A stretch of 6,403 nt of DNA, from the NCBI GenBank assembly GCA_029856625.1, contig JAHKLG010000080.1, positions 1-6,403 on the forward strand. The letters are read 5' to 3'. The position numbers were made by a program, and so were the translations under genes. This document shows, piece by piece, positions 1 through 6,363 of the stretch. This DNA comes from Candidatus Njordarchaeota archaeon (GTDB taxonomy: Archaea > Asgardarchaeota > Njordarchaeia > Njordarchaeales > Njordarchaeaceae). Positions within the stretch are counted from its first letter, which is position 1. The number at the start of each line of letters is the position of its first letter. Under the pieces are notes generated by a model. The model made no database searches and had not been told where the DNA came from. It saw nothing but the letters and a program-made list of their open reading frames with translations.

Positions 1-540
1 CCCATTATTAATAAGTTCTTTGCAGTATTACAACCTTTGATTGCTAGGAATAAAATAGCTGTTTTCTTGATTCAGCTCCCAGCTAGTATTGGGAAGAATC
101 TACCTAGACTAGAGAGCTTCATAAACGAGTTACCAAAAGGATTCAAGTACGCGATCGAATTTCGTCACCACAGCTGGTTAACCGATGATACATTCCAGTT
201 ATTGGATAGATACGATATTGGATATGTAATTGTTGATGAACCTCATCTCCCCCCGATTATTAAAATAACTTCTGATTTCGCGTATATTCGATTCCATGGT
301 AGAGGAAGAAAAGTATGGTATTTCTATTATTACTCTGAGGAAGAGTTAAAGCCTTGGGCAGAAAAGGTAAGGAAAGAAATAGAGCCAAATGTACAAGAAA
401 TCTATATCTATTTCAATAATCATTTCAGGGCTTACGCTCCTAAAAACGCCTCTCAATTCATAAAATTACTGGGTCTAAATATAGAGGACTTAGTCCCGAT
501 TGAAGGACGTCAAAGCTCCTTATGGGAATTCACTAGATAA
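1..540 (+). CDS. DUF72 (YecE-like) family TIM-barrel protein, 5'-truncated by the window edge
   Basis: The frame is open from the first base, so this is the C-terminal 179 residues of a protein that starts before the window. The TTG at position 37 is internal, because the residues before it (PIINKFFAVLQPL) already fit the family. Hallmarks of DUF72 (COG1801) are visible: the QLP segment near window residue 35, YAIEFRHHSW near residues 50-59, the YIRFHGRGR strand near residues 95-103, and the YFNNH...A..NA stretch near residues 137-150. The family is a TIM barrel of unknown biochemical function. A structural comparison of a bacterial member with endonuclease IV has been used to propose DNA binding, which I recall but cannot verify here. 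It is cytosolic, with no membrane segment. The gene ends 12 nt before the next start, so cotranscription with the genes downstream is likely. Family assignment is confident; function is unknown. Confidence 0.88.
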   Translation, partial: PIINKFFAVLQPLIARNKIAVFLIQLPASIGKNLPRLESFINELPKGFKYAIEFRHHSWLTDDTFQLLDRYDIGYVIVDEPHLPPIIKITSDFAYIRFHGRGRKVWYFYYYSEEELKPWAEKVRKEIEPNVQEIYIYFNNHFRAYAPKNASQFIKLLGLNIEDLVPIEGRQSSLWEFTR

Positions 541-542
541 TA

Positions 543-548
543 GGTGAT
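543..548 (+). promoter_or_regulatory. Ribosome-binding site GGTGAT that sets the start of the dehydrogenase gene
   Basis: GGTGAT matches the anti-Shine-Dalgarno end of archaeal 16S rRNA and sits 4 nt before the ATG at 553. The in-frame GTG at 544 lies inside this motif, so it is better read as part of the RBS than as the start. The herA gene has the same motif at the same distance from its ATG. Confidence 0.6.
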
Positions 549-552
549 TTAT

Positions 553-1692
553 ATGCGCTTTCTAATCCTTGGTTGTGGTAATATAGGTAAGGTAATCATT
601 AAAGATTTGTTAGTGAGCGAGGCCACAAAACGGGTTATTGCATTGGATATTTCTGAAGAACGCCTAAGAGAGATGAAAGATGAGTTACAAGATGAAAGAT
701 TTGAATACATCGTTGGTGATGCTACGAATAGGGATTATTTAAAGAGTATTATAGCTAATATTGACGTCGTGATTAATTCTCTTCCGGGTTCCATAGGTTT
801 TCGTGTCATGAAAAATATTATTGGGCTGGGAACCAATCTTGTTGATATTTCATACATGCCCGAGAACCCATTAGAATTAGACGAGTTAGCTAAGAATAAA
901 CGAATAATTGTGGTTCCAGATGCGGGAGTAGCTCCTGGGTTAAGTAATATTTTAGTAGGCTATGCCTCTGCCATCTTTGATAGGGTAGAGAGCGTTAAGA
1001 TTTACGTTGGAGGATTGCCTGAGAAGAAGATTCCTCCTCTTGATTACTGTTTAACTTGGTCTGCTGAGGATCTTATTGAGGAATATACTAGGCCTGCGAG
1101 AATTATTAGGAATGGTGAATTAATTAGCGTCCCAGCGTTGAGTGGTTTAGAAAGAATATATATTAATGGAGTTGGGGAATTGGAAGCATTCTATACTGAT
1201 GGCTTAAGAACACTTCTTCACACAATAAGAGCTAAGAATATGGAGGAAAAAACCCTTAGATACCCAGGTCATGTTGAGAAAATAAGATTATTGATTGATC
1301 TCGGGTTCTTTGATAAAGATCGTATAAAAATAGATGATAACGAAGTATCCATAATGAAAATTACTGCCAAGTTATTAGAGAGGAAGATTTCCTGCAAAGA
1401 TGTTAGGGATATCGTTATCCTCAAAGTAATTACTGAAGGAGTCTTGAGGAATGAGAAGACTAGGAGAGTTTTCGAGATTATTGATCGATATAGGAATGGG
1501 ATTACAGCTATGGGGAGAACAACTGGTTTTACAGCCTCAATAATCGCTCAACTAATTGCTAAAGGGAGAATAGATATGTATGGAGTAGTTCCTCCAGAGT
1601 ATCTAGGAATGAGGAGAGAGATCTTTCATCAAATCATTAATGAACTTTCGCGCAGGGGCGTGTTGATAAGAGGCATATCTGAGGAGGAGTAA
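553..1692 (+). CDS. Saccharopine dehydrogenase-fold NAD(P)-dependent enzyme, probably L-lysine 6-dehydrogenase-like
   Basis: This 379-residue protein has an N-terminal Rossmann domain with GCGNIG at residues 7-12. An acidic D32 at the end of the second strand favours NAD over NADP. Further family motifs follow: SLPGSIG near 76-82, DAGVAPGLSN at 123-132, YVGGLP at 151-156, a WSAEDLIEEYTRPA segment at 169-182 and TLRYPGH at 234-240. The YTRPA and C-terminal GVVPPE regions resemble L-lysine 6-dehydrogenases, which oxidise lysine to the 6-semialdehyde that cyclises to piperideine-6-carboxylate. Related saccharopine reductases share the fold, so the substrate is not proven. The length of about 380 suits the short lysine-dehydrogenase type. 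I chose ATG 553 over GTG 544 because GGTGAT lies just before it and the Rossmann strand begins directly after. The C-terminal residues 283-379 look like a helical or winged-helix extension. The stop lies 2 nt before nurA, whose RBS (GGAGG, 1683-1687) is within this gene's last codons. Confidence 0.85.
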   Translation: MRFLILGCGNIGKVIIKDLLVSEATKRVIALDISEERLREMKDELQDERFEYIVGDATNRDYLKSIIANIDVVINSLPGSIGFRVMKNIIGLGTNLVDISYMPENPLELDELAKNKRIIVVPDAGVAPGLSNILVGYASAIFDRVESVKIYVGGLPEKKIPPLDYCLTWSAEDLIEEYTRPARIIRNGELISVPALSGLERIYINGVGELEAFYTDGLRTLLHTIRAKNMEEKTLRYPGHVEKIRLLIDLGFFDKDRIKIDDNEVSIMKITAKLLERKISCKDVRDIVILKVITEGVLRNEKTRRVFEIIDRYRNGITAMGRTTGFTASIIAQLIAKGRIDMYGVVPPEYLGMRREIFHQIINELSRRGVLIRGISEEE

Positions 1693-1694
1693 CT

Positions 1695-2792
1695 ATGGCT
1701 TGGGATTATAGAATTAGTAAGCAGAAATTATTAAGTGAAGCCGTTGAGAAGGCTCTCAAGAAATACCTAATGGATGTTGTGCGTAAGGAGGAAGTAGAGA
1801 GATTGATAGAATTATTTAATGATACTCAACCAGTTAAAGGAGATAAGTTTCTAATCCAGTATTCTTCGGCTCTACTACCTATTGAGATCGTGAAAGAGTA
1901 TCCTTTGAGGAATAGGATTCAGGATAAAGCCGCTATTGTTGAGTATTTAAGAGGGAAGAGTGTTTCTGTAGGTGCCTTAGATTCTAGTTTTTATAGTCCC
2001 GGCCCACATCTCCAGGTTCCCATCACAGTGATAAGTGTTGGTTATTGGTTTCATAATTATGGTGCTGAGGAAAGCTCTGCCGGATGCTCTATTGATGCGG
2101 AATCCATTGTTGAGAATAGGGTTAGGCTCCAGTTGAAGGTGAAGAATGTTGAGAAAGAGGCAGTTAATGAGCTCATAGATAAGCTCAGAGGCTCTATCAA
2201 AGTATTACTTTTTGATGAATCATTTAATCTCTCATATACGCTTTCTTGGTCAAAGGATGCTAGAAAGGAATTCATATTAAAAGTAAAGGCTATAATTGAT
2301 ACTTGTGTGAAAAACAATGTTATCCCTGTTGGTGTTTTTTATACAACAGCTAAGGATATAAGTAGAGGGATTTCAACGATTCATTTAATTAATCAGAGGA
2401 ACTCTCTAGAGATATCCGATAGAGTACTAATGAATATATTCTTGACAAAAGAAGGATCTAGATCTCCTCTCTTCCTGATTCACTCGGAGGCTATTCGGAA
2501 GCACTATAAGCTGGTTGGATTCTATCTTAAACTTGGTGAAAGGAATATCGTGAGGGTCGAGTTTCCAGAAATATTCAAAGAATTCACTGATGATATCCAA
2601 GAAATTATTTATTTCCAAGCATTATTAGGGAATGGGTACCCATTAGGTTTGCAGAGGGCTCATGAGATGGCTATCATAACTAGGGAGGAAAGAGTTCTGA
2701 TAGAGGACGTTATTGCTAGATTTCTAAATCGTCCAGTCATAGATTATATTTTATCTAAGAAAGCCAGCTCTAAGAGGTGGCCCATAGCATGA
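1695..2792 (+). CDS. nurA: NurA-family 5'-3' nuclease, divergent
   Basis: This 365-residue protein matches the NurA domain, an RNase H-like, Mn-dependent nuclease that works with the HerA translocase in resecting DNA ends. Motif I is GALDSSFY with D96. The second acidic strand is LLFDES with D174. The C-terminal signature GYPLGLQRAHEMA has Y315 and H323 eight residues apart, the spacing of the Tyr and His recalled from Sulfolobus NurA. A Glu upstream of D174 (E156 or E159) is a candidate for the motif II acid. Usual NurA proteins have DGS at both Asp motifs; here they read DSS and DES, so the protein is divergent though its catalytic acids remain. The N-terminal 70 residues are helical and charged, and the C-terminal tail is basic (SKKASSKRW). 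ATG 1695 follows GGAGG at 1683-1687 by 7 nt. The stop overlaps the next gene as ATGA, implying translational coupling. Protein partners are inferred from context. Confidence 0.88.
   Translation: MAWDYRISKQKLLSEAVEKALKKYLMDVVRKEEVERLIELFNDTQPVKGDKFLIQYSSALLPIEIVKEYPLRNRIQDKAAIVEYLRGKSVSVGALDSSFYSPGPHLQVPITVISVGYWFHNYGAEESSAGCSIDAESIVENRVRLQLKVKNVEKEAVNELIDKLRGSIKVLLFDESFNLSYTLSWSKDARKEFILKVKAIIDTCVKNNVIPVGVFYTTAKDISRGISTIHLINQRNSLEISDRVLMNIFLTKEGSRSPLFLIHSEAIRKHYKLVGFYLKLGERNIVRVEFPEIFKEFTDDIQEIIYFQALLGNGYPLGLQRAHEMAIITREERVLIEDVIARFLNRPVIDYILSKKASSKRWPIA
2773..2780 (+). promoter_or_regulatory. Ribosome-binding site AGAGGTGG that sets the start of the HAS-barrel gene
   Basis: AGAGGTGG lies inside the last codons of nurA, 8 nt before the ATG at 2789. 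A longer reading from GTG 2777 would start inside the motif itself, so 2789 is the better start. Confidence 0.6.
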
Positions 2793-3424
2793 GTATATGG
2801 GATATAATCATGAGTGATAAGACTAGAGCCATTGGTGAGGTTGCGGGAATTGAAGGTGGTAAGATAGAGATATTTGTTTACCCAGAATATTTCTCTCGGG
2901 TACGGATAGGGTCTATCCTAATTATTAACTCTGAACAGTATAAGCCAATGGGATTAGTTCTTAAGTTGGCCCACTCCTCTAGGTATGGAACATTCACCCC
3001 AATGAAAATGACTCGGAGCGAAATAACCAGCACGTATCCAGATTTGGAGAGATATCATCTATTCGTATCAACTATCGCTTATACAAGTCATCTAGATGAG
3101 AGAAAAAACGTTAAACATGCTAGGGCTGGTCCACCTAAGTTGCATGACCTCGTTTTTTTAGTTGATAATGACCAGCACAAAGCACTATCATCATTCTTTA
3201 AGCCGAATAATTCTTGGAATTTTGATTTTCTAAGATACTTCTTCGCCGAAGGAGCTTCTAGATTAGAGTTTAGAGATTTCCTAATTTTTTATCGAGACTT
3301 CTTTGAGAAGATGAGGAATGAGAAAGAAAATATCCTACAAGCTTTAATAAAATCCATTATTCGAGCAGGAGTAGAGCATATCGGAGAATGGCTTGAAGAG
3401 ATAAGTGATGTATTAAATTGGTGA
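2789..3424 (+). CDS. Stand-alone HAS-barrel (HerA N-terminal-like) protein without an ATPase domain
   Basis: This 211-residue protein has no P-loop. Residues 13-61 follow the pattern of the HerA HAS barrel: RAIGEVAG, a turn, KIEIFVYP, then VRIGSILII and YKPMGLVLKLAH. The same order occurs at the start of the downstream HerA (ILGKVVSG, VKIFLE, FPVGSLITIL, YLGIITDAG). Residues 86-145 also seem to track the rest of the HerA N-domain, including ALSSFF beside the HerA ELISFFG. The last 65 or so residues are predicted helices rich in Phe, Glu and Lys with no known motif. In HerA this barrel forms the collar that contacts NurA, so I infer a structural or regulatory subunit of the HerA-NurA assembly, perhaps formed by duplication. 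ATG 2789 overlaps the nurA stop (ATGA) and has an AGAGGTGG RBS; GTG 2777 and ATG 2810 are weaker alternatives. HerA starts 5 nt after the stop. The homology is judged by eye and is moderate. Confidence 0.62.
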   Translation: MSIWDIIMSDKTRAIGEVAGIEGGKIEIFVYPEYFSRVRIGSILIINSEQYKPMGLVLKLAHSSRYGTFTPMKMTRSEITSTYPDLERYHLFVSTIAYTSHLDERKNVKHARAGPPKLHDLVFLVDNDQHKALSSFFKPNNSWNFDFLRYFFAEGASRLEFRDFLIFYRDFFEKMRNEKENILQALIKSIIRAGVEHIGEWLEEISDVLNW

Positions 3425-3425
3425 T
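3420..3425 (+). promoter_or_regulatory. Ribosome-binding site GGTGAT overlapping the upstream stop, sets the herA start
   Basis: GGTGAT spans the TGA stop (3422-3424) of the HAS-barrel gene and lies 4 nt before ATG 3430. It supports 3430 over the in-frame TTG 3418 and GTG 3421, and couples herA translation to the gene before it. Confidence 0.6.
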
Positions 3426-3429
3426 TATT

Positions 3430-5184
3430 ATGAAGATTCTAGGTAAGGTGGTCTCTGGTAGCGTTGATTCCGGCGTTAAAATCTTTCTTGAGAATACAGA
3501 AAATATCGAGGATTTCCCAGTTGGTTCTCTTATCACCATCCTTGGAAAACAACATAAATATTTAGGCATCATTACTGATGCTGGGATATCCTCTCATGAA
3601 AAAAACGCTTATGAGATGATAAACCCTAATACGAGTGATCTAGTTAAGGCTCATTTGCTAAGAGTTTATGGAGATAGGTTAAGAACTCAGTGGATAGAGG
3701 CGGCCTTAATAGCTCAAGCTAGTTCCGATAAAATGGATGCTACTTTCGCGGATACAATGCCTAGTTTCGCGTCAGCTTTAGTAGAGACTACTGCAGAAGA
3801 ACTTATATCTTTCTTTGGTAAAGAGAATAGAGAAAATCTGTGGAGTATTGGTCAGCCCAAGACTCCTAAAGCCTTAGCTGTTGAAGTCCCTATCGATGTT
3901 GAAAAGCTAGCTAATTTAAGCTTTGGCATTTTTGGCAAATCTGGGACAGGGAAAACTTTTCTCGGGAATTTGTTAGCTGGATATCTCACTTTGTATAATC
4001 TTCTAGTTTCAAAGGATAAGCCTTACAGATTATTGATATTTGACATGCATTCTGAGTATGCCCTTGAACTAAAGGATAATCTGGGTAGACCAATAGCTGA
4101 GGGTGTAGCTCAGATATTCAAAGATTATTTTGTTCGCTATACTCCTGACCCTGAACTCGCTAAGGAGAGAGGCCTCAAGCTCTTCAAAATAAATCTCTCG
4201 CAGATAAGAATTGAGGATATCCAAATGATCGCCCCAATTTTTGGTATTAGCGAGACTTTCTTGAGATATCTTTATGACATCCAGAAAGTTATTGAGAAGC
4301 ATTTCGGAGTAAAGGAGCATTGGTTATGGGTTCTTTTAATTGATGAAAGAAAAGAAGAGGAGATGATGCGAACAGAGGAGGGAAGGGAGATAATCCAGAG
4401 ATTACTTGATCAGATTAAAAAGAGGACTGGAGGAAGGTTTCAATCCATATCTAGTTTAAGGGTTTATTTAGAGGATAGAATTAAGAATGATATAGGATCA
4501 TCTGCTCTAATTTCTTATAAATCCCAGATCCCAAAGCTTAAGCGACTTCTTTCTTATCCATGCACAATGGATGAGGATCCAGTTGGCGAGATTGTGAAGT
4601 ACATAACTGAGCGTGATGGAGCAAGTGTATCTATTAGCTTGGGTAAATATGAGAAAGAGACTCCTCTCTATATGCTTATAGCTAATCTCATAGCTAGGAG
4701 ACTAAGAGATGAGATTAACAAGAAGATAATGGCTGGTGGAGAGCCAGAAACAAAGATTATCATCTTCTTAGAGGAGGCACATAACTTCTTAGGTAGAACC
4801 ACTTATAGGTTATCACCATTTGGGGATATAGCTAGGGAAATGAGAAAACGTGGTGTTATTCTCTGCATAATAGATCAAAGACCTAGCGAGCTTGATCCAG
4901 ACGTCATAAGTATGTTATGGACCGCTTTTGTGTTTTCCCTAACGGAAAAGAATGATATTGAAGCTGCATTAATGGGGGCGCCTAGAGCCAGCTTATTTAA
5001 GAAACTTATTCCCTTACTGAGGAATAGGGAAGTGCTGATCTATGGAGAAGCTATAAGATTCCCAATAGTAATAAGCGTTAGAGACTATGCTGAGGCAGTT
5101 AAAATCTTCAAAGATTTTCTGAGAAAAAGAACTAAAATGCGAGAAGAAAAGATAAAGGTACTCATGGAAAATGGCTTCATATAG
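3430..5184 (+). CDS. herA: HerA-family hexameric DNA translocase/ATPase
   Basis: This 584-residue protein has the HerA layout. A HAS barrel at roughly residues 1-60 continues into an N-domain to about 145. A RecA-like core follows with Walker A GKSGTGKT at 169-176, the strand LLIFDMHSEY at 201-210, Walker B IIIFLEEAHNFL at 443-454, the REMRKRG segment at 469-475 and IIDQRPSELDP at 480-490. A C-terminal strand RNREVLIYGEAIRFP at 531-545 precedes a basic helix. HerA forms a hexameric ring that pumps duplex DNA and drives NurA resection. Two things are odd. The Arg-His pair that usually sits about 12 residues before the Walker Lys is LS here (163-164). Walker A and B are about 270 residues apart, longer than in Sulfolobus HerA as I recall it, with an extra Glu/Lys/Arg-rich stretch near 305-345. 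ATG 3430 is chosen because of GGTGAT at 3420-3425. It is last in the apparent operon, converging on the SDR gene. Confidence 0.9.
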   Translation: MKILGKVVSGSVDSGVKIFLENTENIEDFPVGSLITILGKQHKYLGIITDAGISSHEKNAYEMINPNTSDLVKAHLLRVYGDRLRTQWIEAALIAQASSDKMDATFADTMPSFASALVETTAEELISFFGKENRENLWSIGQPKTPKALAVEVPIDVEKLANLSFGIFGKSGTGKTFLGNLLAGYLTLYNLLVSKDKPYRLLIFDMHSEYALELKDNLGRPIAEGVAQIFKDYFVRYTPDPELAKERGLKLFKINLSQIRIEDIQMIAPIFGISETFLRYLYDIQKVIEKHFGVKEHWLWVLLIDERKEEEMMRTEEGREIIQRLLDQIKKRTGGRFQSISSLRVYLEDRIKNDIGSSALISYKSQIPKLKRLLSYPCTMDEDPVGEIVKYITERDGASVSISLGKYEKETPLYMLIANLIARRLRDEINKKIMAGGEPETKIIIFLEEAHNFLGRTTYRLSPFGDIAREMRKRGVILCIIDQRPSELDPDVISMLWTAFVFSLTEKNDIEAALMGAPRASLFKKLIPLLRNREVLIYGEAIRFPIVISVRDYAEAVKIFKDFLRKRTKMREEKIKVLMENGFI

Positions 5185-5269
5185 AAATGAGCTACAAAGG
5201 AACCCTCCTCAGCTCCTTATTCTCTCTAATCCAACCCTAGGCAATATCTTTATCCCATTCTTAGCCGTT
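5185..5269. other. Convergent intergenic gap with pyrimidine-rich tracts, possible transcription stop
   Basis: These 85 nt separate the ends of herA and the minus-strand SDR gene. On the plus strand the gap is rich in C and T (for example 5213-5228 and 5244-5262), with a TTTT run at 5268-5271 that reaches into the SDR stop. Archaeal termination at T-rich tracts could end the operon here. There is no hairpin I can defend and no comparable T-run for the minus-strand gene. An open frame from 5171 crosses the gap but has no family features. Confidence 0.3.
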
Positions 5270-6013
5270 TTAATCCATGTAGTACCCACCATTAACATCA
5301 ATTACTTCCCCCGTGACGTAATCACATTTAATGAGGAAGACGACTGCTTCAGCTACTTCTTCTGGCTTACCGAAGCGTCTCATGGGAACCTTTTGAATGA
5401 TCTTCTCCTTGATCTCTTGGGGTAAATTCGCTATTAATTCGGTTTCTATGGGACCTGGAGCTATGGCATTTACTGTTATGTTATACTTTAATAGCTCTTG
5501 AGCCAAAGAAAATGTCATCCCTATTAATCCCGCTTTTGAAGCCGCGTAATGAGGCCCCACAGTTCCACCGCTTTTACCTGCTACCGATGACATATATATT
5601 ATCTTCCCTCCCCCGCGTTTAATCATCACAGGGACAACCTCTCTAGTCACTATAAAGGCTCCTGTAAGATTTACTCTGAGTATATCCTCCCACTCCTCAA
5701 GCGGAATATCTAAGATAGAGTGATGCTTAGCCATGATCCCCGCATTACTCACCAGAACATCAATTCCACCAAAATCGTCGATTATACTCTTAACCATTGC
5801 CCGAACTTCTGAAGGCTTTGAAACATCGGCCTTATAAGCCTTCGCCCTCACTCCATAACTAGAAGCTAGTTCCGCAACTTTTTCTGCAAGCTCTTTATTC
5901 TTCACATAATTAATAGCTATATGCATTCCCTCCCTAGCTAAGCGAATAGCAATAGCCTTACCAATTCCCCTACTAGCTCCAGTTATTAATGCAACTTTGT
6001 CCCGAGGATCCAT
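5270..6013 (-). CDS. Short-chain dehydrogenase/reductase (SDR), FabG-like
   Basis: This 247-residue protein is a full-length classical SDR. The cofactor motif TGASRGIG is at residues 11-18; the basic R15 suggests NADP(H). The NAG motif is at 90-92. The catalytic tetrad is N115, S143, Y156 and K160 (YAASK), with the APGPIETEL segment at 185-193 and the usual TGEVIDVNGGYY ending. Such enzymes reduce ketones or oxidise alcohols. The sequence is close in type to 3-oxoacyl-ACP reductase and glucose/polyol dehydrogenases, but archaea lack the standard ACP fatty-acid pathway, so calling it FabG by function would be unsafe. The cognate substrate is unknown. It is cytosolic and tetrameric by family habit. 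The start MDPRDKVALITG is the usual SDR beginning; a GGGAG lies at 6026-6030, 12 nt upstream. It converges on herA, so it is a separate transcription unit and need not share its function. Confidence 0.9.
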   Translation of the reverse strand: MDPRDKVALITGASRGIGKAIAIRLAREGMHIAINYVKNKELAEKVAELASSYGVRAKAYKADVSKPSEVRAMVKSIIDDFGGIDVLVSNAGIMAKHHSILDIPLEEWEDILRVNLTGAFIVTREVVPVMIKRGGGKIIYMSSVAGKSGGTVGPHYAASKAGLIGMTFSLAQELLKYNITVNAIAPGPIETELIANLPQEIKEKIIQKVPMRRFGKPEEVAEAVVFLIKCDYVTGEVIDVNGGYYMD

Positions 6014-6100
6014 AAGTATCCCAATCTCCCAAATTAATTGAAAAACCGAAGAAATTCAGTGATTAATCCTACTTAACTTTTACCAAAATTACTTGAAAAA

Positions 6101-6112
6101 GATATTTTAAAG
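6101..6112 (-). promoter_or_regulatory. Candidate TATA box for the SDR gene
   Basis: Read on the minus strand, 6112-6101 is CTTTAAAATATC, a fair TATA-like element. A start about 25 nt downstream would give a leader of roughly 65 nt before the ATG at 6013. The AT-rich background makes chance matches likely. Confidence 0.3.
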
Positions 6113-6251
6113 CAATGAAACTGAATCACGTTAGACTATCTTCCTGCGTTATAAGAAGAGAATCTATTCCCCCACCAGTAATGTGGTCAAACGTTTTGGA
6201 TTCTCATAGTCCTTGTATCAGCTTTGATTTAATATCTATTAGCATAACAGT

Positions 6252-6283
6252 GTTGCTTCTAAGCAACGGTTAGTTTTTTGTTT
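6252..6283 (+). terminator. Hairpin followed by a T-run, resembling an intrinsic terminator
   Basis: GTTGCTT at 6252-6258 pairs perfectly with AAGCAAC at 6261-6267; with a realistic loop the stem is GTTGC/GCAAC. Six nt later come six T residues (6274-6279), then G and TTT. T-runs alone end many archaeal transcripts, so a stop for a plus-strand RNA is plausible. No confident plus-strand gene precedes it, since the SDR lies on the other strand. Confidence 0.4.
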
Positions 6284-6300
6284 GTTAATAATGGATGATA

Positions 6301-6314
6301 ATTAAGTTTAAATG
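6301..6314 (+). promoter_or_regulatory. Candidate BRE/TATA promoter for the gene at the right edge
   Basis: ATTAAGTTTAAATG contains a TATA-like TTTAAA at 6307-6312 with a purine- and A-rich flank upstream. Transcription would begin near 6335, about 28 nt before the TTG at 6364, leaving room for the GAGGCGTGA-type RBS. It comes just after the candidate terminator, which fits a new transcription unit. Confidence 0.4.
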
Positions 6315-6363
6315 TTTAATTCTCCATGTTTTTACTTGACTGGTCTTCTCAGAGGCGTGAAGT

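Larger units (their letters stand above)
6014..6363. other. Intergenic stretch without a convincing gene
   Basis: These 350 nt separate the SDR start from a possible gene at the right edge. I see no tRNA, rRNA, CRISPR repeat or insertion-sequence end. A plus-strand open frame of 52 codons (6115-6273, ATG to TAG) has no RBS and an unlikely composition. On the minus strand, 6269-6126 reads as two protein-like segments in one frame (PLLRSNTVMLIDIKSKLIQG, then ESKTFDHITGGGIDSLLI and beyond) split by a TGA at 6206-6204, which could be the relic of a gene. The stretch also holds the SDR promoter candidate, a hairpin with a T-run and a plus-strand TATA candidate, listed separately. Confidence 0.45.

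Noticed and set aside
37..39. TTG at 37 as the start of the DUF72 protein
   Set aside because: The frame is open to base 1 and the residues before the TTG fit the family, so the true start lies outside the window.
2057..2618. Minus-strand frames of 86 and 63 codons inside nurA
   Set aside because: Both lie wholly antisense to a well-supported nurA and show Ser/Phe/Leu-rich shadow composition.
3357..3572. Minus-strand frame of 71 codons over the HAS-barrel/herA junction
   Set aside because: Antisense to two supported genes, with no RBS or family motif.
4069..4320. Minus-strand frame of 83 codons inside herA
   Set aside because: Antisense shadow of the HerA core region.
5171..5425. Plus-strand frame of 84 codons across the herA end and the SDR end
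   Set aside because: It overlaps two strong genes, more than half of it is antisense to the SDR, it has no RBS, and its residues resemble no family.
5270..6013. Naming the SDR fabG
   Set aside because: The motifs support the SDR fold and NADP use only; the substrate cannot be read from sequence and archaea lack the classic ACP fatty-acid cycle.
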